Below, piece by piece: positions 62,237 through 64,000 of a stretch of DNA of 64,000 nt; positions within the stretch are counted from its first letter, which is position 1, and the number at the start of each line of letters is the position of its first letter. Both the position numbers and the translations under genes were made by a program. Origin of the DNA: Halorussus rarus. GTDB lineage: Archaea; Halobacteriota; Halobacteria; Halobacteriales; Haladaptataceae. The stretch spans positions 62,001-126,000 of the forward strand of contig NZ_QPMJ01000005.1 of the NCBI RefSeq assembly GCF_003369835.1, given 5' to 3'. The notes under the pieces were generated by a model that saw nothing but the letters and a program-made list of their open reading frames with translations, made no database searches and had not been told where the DNA came from.

Positions 62237-63508
62237 TCATTCGTCCGGAATCGCCCCGGCCTCTCTGAGCGACTCGATAGCCTCGTCGTCGTAGCCCAGC
62301 TCCCGGAGGGTGGGGACGGTGTCCTCGCCGAGCAGTGGGGGCGCCTTGTCGAACCCCGACTCGGCGTTCGCGAAGTTGAGTGGGTGTTCGACGACCGGAA
62401 TTTCGCCCGCCGCGGGGTGTTCGGCCGACGACACGACGTCCCGGGCGTCGACCTGCTCGTTGTGGAGCGCCTCGTCGACGTTGTACACCGGTCCGACCGG
62501 GAGCCCCCGCTCCTCGGCGAGCAGTTCGACCCACTCGTCGGTCTCGCGCTCCCGGAAGGTCTCGGAGAGTTCTTCCTCGAGTTCGTCCATGTGCTCTACC
62601 CGGTCGGCGTTCGACGCGAACCGCGGGTCGTCGACCAGGTCCGGTCGGTCGACGGCCTCGCAGAGCTCGGACCAGAGCTTCTGGTTGGCCGCGGCGACGC
62701 TGAGGTGGCCGTCGGCAGTGGGGTACACCTGGTAGGGGGCGAGCACGGGGTCCTTCGTCCCCATCCGGGTCGGCTCCTCGCCGACGAACGCCTTGCCCGC
62801 CTGTTTCGTGAGCCACGGCAGTGCGGCGTCGAGCATCCCGAGCTCGACGCGCTCACCCTCGCCGGTCCGCTCGCGCCGGTATAGCGCGCCCATGATGCCG
62901 AACGCGGCCCACATCGCGGTGATGAGGTCGGTCTGGGGCAGTCCGACCTTGACCGGGTCGCCGTTCTCGGGGCCGGTCACGCTCATGATGCCGCTGGTCC
63001 CCTGGACGAGCAGGTCGTAGCCGGGTCGGTCGCTCCACGGGCCAGAGTCGCCGAACGCCGAGATGGAGCAGTAGACGAGTTCGTCGTTGATCTCCCGGAG
63101 GTCGTCGTAGCCGACGCCGAGCCGGTCGGCGGTCCCCGGCCGGTAGTTCTCGACGAACACGTCGGCCTTCTCGACCAGGTCGTAGAGCAGTTCCAGCCCC
63201 TCCTCGGTCTTGAGGTCGATCTCGACGCTCTTCTTGTCGTAGTTGACCGTCCAGAAGTACGGCGACTCGCCGCGGTCGCTGGCGGTCCTCCCCGGTCCGT
63301 CGTAGCCGTCGACGTCGACGAACGGCGGTCCCGAGTGGCGACTGTCGTCGCCGACCTCCGGGCGCTCGACCTTGATGACCTCCGCGCCCTGGTTCGCGAG
63401 CATGAGCGAGCAGAATCCGCCGGTGACGAACGTCGAGAGGTCGAGGACCCGCACGCCGTCGAGGATGCCCGACCCGCCGTCGTCCGTGCCATCGGTTGAC
63501 TGTGACAT
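62237..63508 (-). CDS. CaiB/BaiF (class III) CoA-transferase
   Basis: A 423-residue CoA-transferase. VRVLDLSTFVTGGFCSLMLANQGAEVIKVE is the family start, and GYDLLVQGTSGIMSVTG carries the catalytic aspartate. NADRVEHMDELEEELSETF and PPLLGEDTVPTLRELGYDD form the C-terminal parts. It activates an acid by CoA transfer, partner unknown. A start at ATG 63508 (MSQSTD) is chosen; the longer frame upstream has no sense. The gene downstream is a remnant, so the operon is disrupted. Confidence 0.9.
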   Translation of the reverse strand: MSQSTDGTDDGGSGILDGVRVLDLSTFVTGGFCSLMLANQGAEVIKVERPEVGDDSRHSGPPFVDVDGYDGPGRTASDRGESPYFWTVNYDKKSVEIDLKTEEGLELLYDLVEKADVFVENYRPGTADRLGVGYDDLREINDELVYCSISAFGDSGPWSDRPGYDLLVQGTSGIMSVTGPENGDPVKVGLPQTDLITAMWAAFGIMGALYRRERTGEGERVELGMLDAALPWLTKQAGKAFVGEEPTRMGTKDPVLAPYQVYPTADGHLSVAAANQKLWSELCEAVDRPDLVDDPRFASNADRVEHMDELEEELSETFRERETDEWVELLAEERGLPVGPVYNVDEALHNEQVDARDVVSSAEHPAAGEIPVVEHPLNFANAESGFDKAPPLLGEDTVPTLRELGYDDEAIESLREAGAIPDE

Positions 63509-63599
63509 GACTGTGGAAAGACCGACCGGTCGGATAAGATTTTGCATCGCTACCGACGCATCACCGGATGATTCCAAAACCTGGGGATGAATATAACTG

Positions 63600-63740
63600 T
63601 TACGCTGTCGCGCAATTGAACGGAGGATCACACGGAACAGGGCCTACAAGATCGTCATCCACTTTTTCATCACGATATGGTTCGTCACCTTCGTCGCACG
63701 CAAGGTGACGCTGGAGTCCGTCGGCGATGCGGGTTTCCAT
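63600..63740 (-). CDS. Unrecognised 46-residue ORF
   Basis: A short AT-richer frame (METRIADGLQRHLACDEGDE, ending PFNCATA) lies alone in the 281-base gap between the CoA-transferase and the PPC-domain gene. There are three cysteines but no known motif. It may be a small regulator or chance; the rest of the gap holds nothing I can support. Confidence 0.25.
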   Translation of the reverse strand: METRIADGLQRHLACDEGDEPYRDEKVDDDLVGPVPCDPPFNCATA

Positions 63741-63789
63741 GTAGACGCGTTCTGGGGCCCGAATAATTCGGTAAAAGCAGCTGCCCCGG

Positions 63790-64000
63790 CTAGATGTCGA
63801 ACACGTCGAGGCCGGTCCGCTCGTCGAGCTGGTGGGTCAGCGGTGTCTCGCCGAGCGTCACGATGATCTCGAAGGTGCCCGAGACCCGCGCGCCCGAGCA
63901 GTGGCCGCCCAGCGACTCGAAGGAGTCGTCGGCCACCTGGATGTGGGTGTGGATTTTGTCCGGGCCGATGTTGCCGAGGAAGCTCGTGACCTCGAACTGG
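63790..64000 (-). CDS. PPC/DUF296-domain protein (partial, runs off the window)
   Basis: The last 70 residues of a PPC (DUF296) protein. The fold's markers are visible as HTHIQVADDSFESLGGHC, equivalent to the histidine-containing His-x-His and GGHL elements, followed by VSGTFEIIVTL, ending LDVFDI. Such small proteins bind DNA or act as trimeric metal proteins in bacteria and archaea. The N-terminus lies beyond the window. Confidence 0.75.
   Translation of the reverse strand, partial: QFEVTSFLGNIGPDKIHTHIQVADDSFESLGGHCSGARVSGTFEIIVTLGETPLTHQLDERTGLDVFDI

Overview
The window reads as DNA from an extremely halophilic archaeon (class Halobacteria). Proteins are strongly acidic and Asp/Glu-rich, codons are GC-rich, lipoproteins carry twin-arginine signals followed by a lipobox, AT-rich promoters sit about 26 bases before several start codons (leaderless genes), and there is an Orc1/Cdc6-type origin. 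No rRNA, tRNA or CRISPR array was seen. An origin inside a catabolic gene-rich segment full of broken genes suggests a megaplasmid or an accessory part of a chromosome; the sequence alone cannot decide.

Layout. 1-5.5 kb is a decayed accessory patch: an MNT/HEPN toxin-antitoxin pair cut by the window edge, an MFS exporter, a release-factor (aRF1) paralogue frameshifted just before its GGQ motif, a 5'-truncated DUF234 ATPase and an SDR remnant. 5.5-18 kb holds a MetE-like methyltransferase behind a perfect palindrome, a candidate structured RNA, and a nine-gene minus-strand operon (peptide-type ABC importer, M20 amidohydrolase, creatininase-like amidohydrolase, polysaccharide deacetylase, SDR) with a divergent IclR regulator. 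18-22.2 kb holds a UspA-like protein, a repeat-bearing small acidic protein, and orc1/cdc6 with its origin (two inverted and six direct ORB-like boxes around an AT-rich stretch). 22.2-31.2 kb holds an aldehyde dehydrogenase, a winged-helix regulator, a giant FAD/Fe-S dehydrogenase with an IclR regulator, a UbiA-type enzyme and an acyl-CoA ligase.

31-50 kb looks like an aromatic-acid catabolic island: SLC13-type permease, a branched-chain-type ABC importer whose parts are scattered (LivG, LivKHM, LivF), ADP-forming acyl-CoA synthetase subunits, a 4-hydroxybenzoyl-CoA-type thioesterase, gentisate 1,2-dioxygenase, a fumarylacetoacetate-hydrolase-family enzyme, an FAD aromatic hydroxylase and a soluble chemoreceptor. 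Together they fit CoA-activation of an aromatic acid, hydroxylation, release of gentisate, ring cleavage and hydrolysis to central metabolites.

50.5-64 kb carries more CoA-ester and aromatic genes: an ACMSD-like amidohydrolase, a two-domain VOC dioxygenase preceded by a coupled 27-codon ORF, a CoA-transferase/glutaryl-CoA dehydrogenase pair, SDRs, a benzoylformate-decarboxylase-like ThDP enzyme, an IclR regulator, a crotonase and a second CoA-transferase. Between them lie two chimeric pseudogenes, each built from pieces of unrelated genes. The window ends inside a PPC/DUF296-domain gene.
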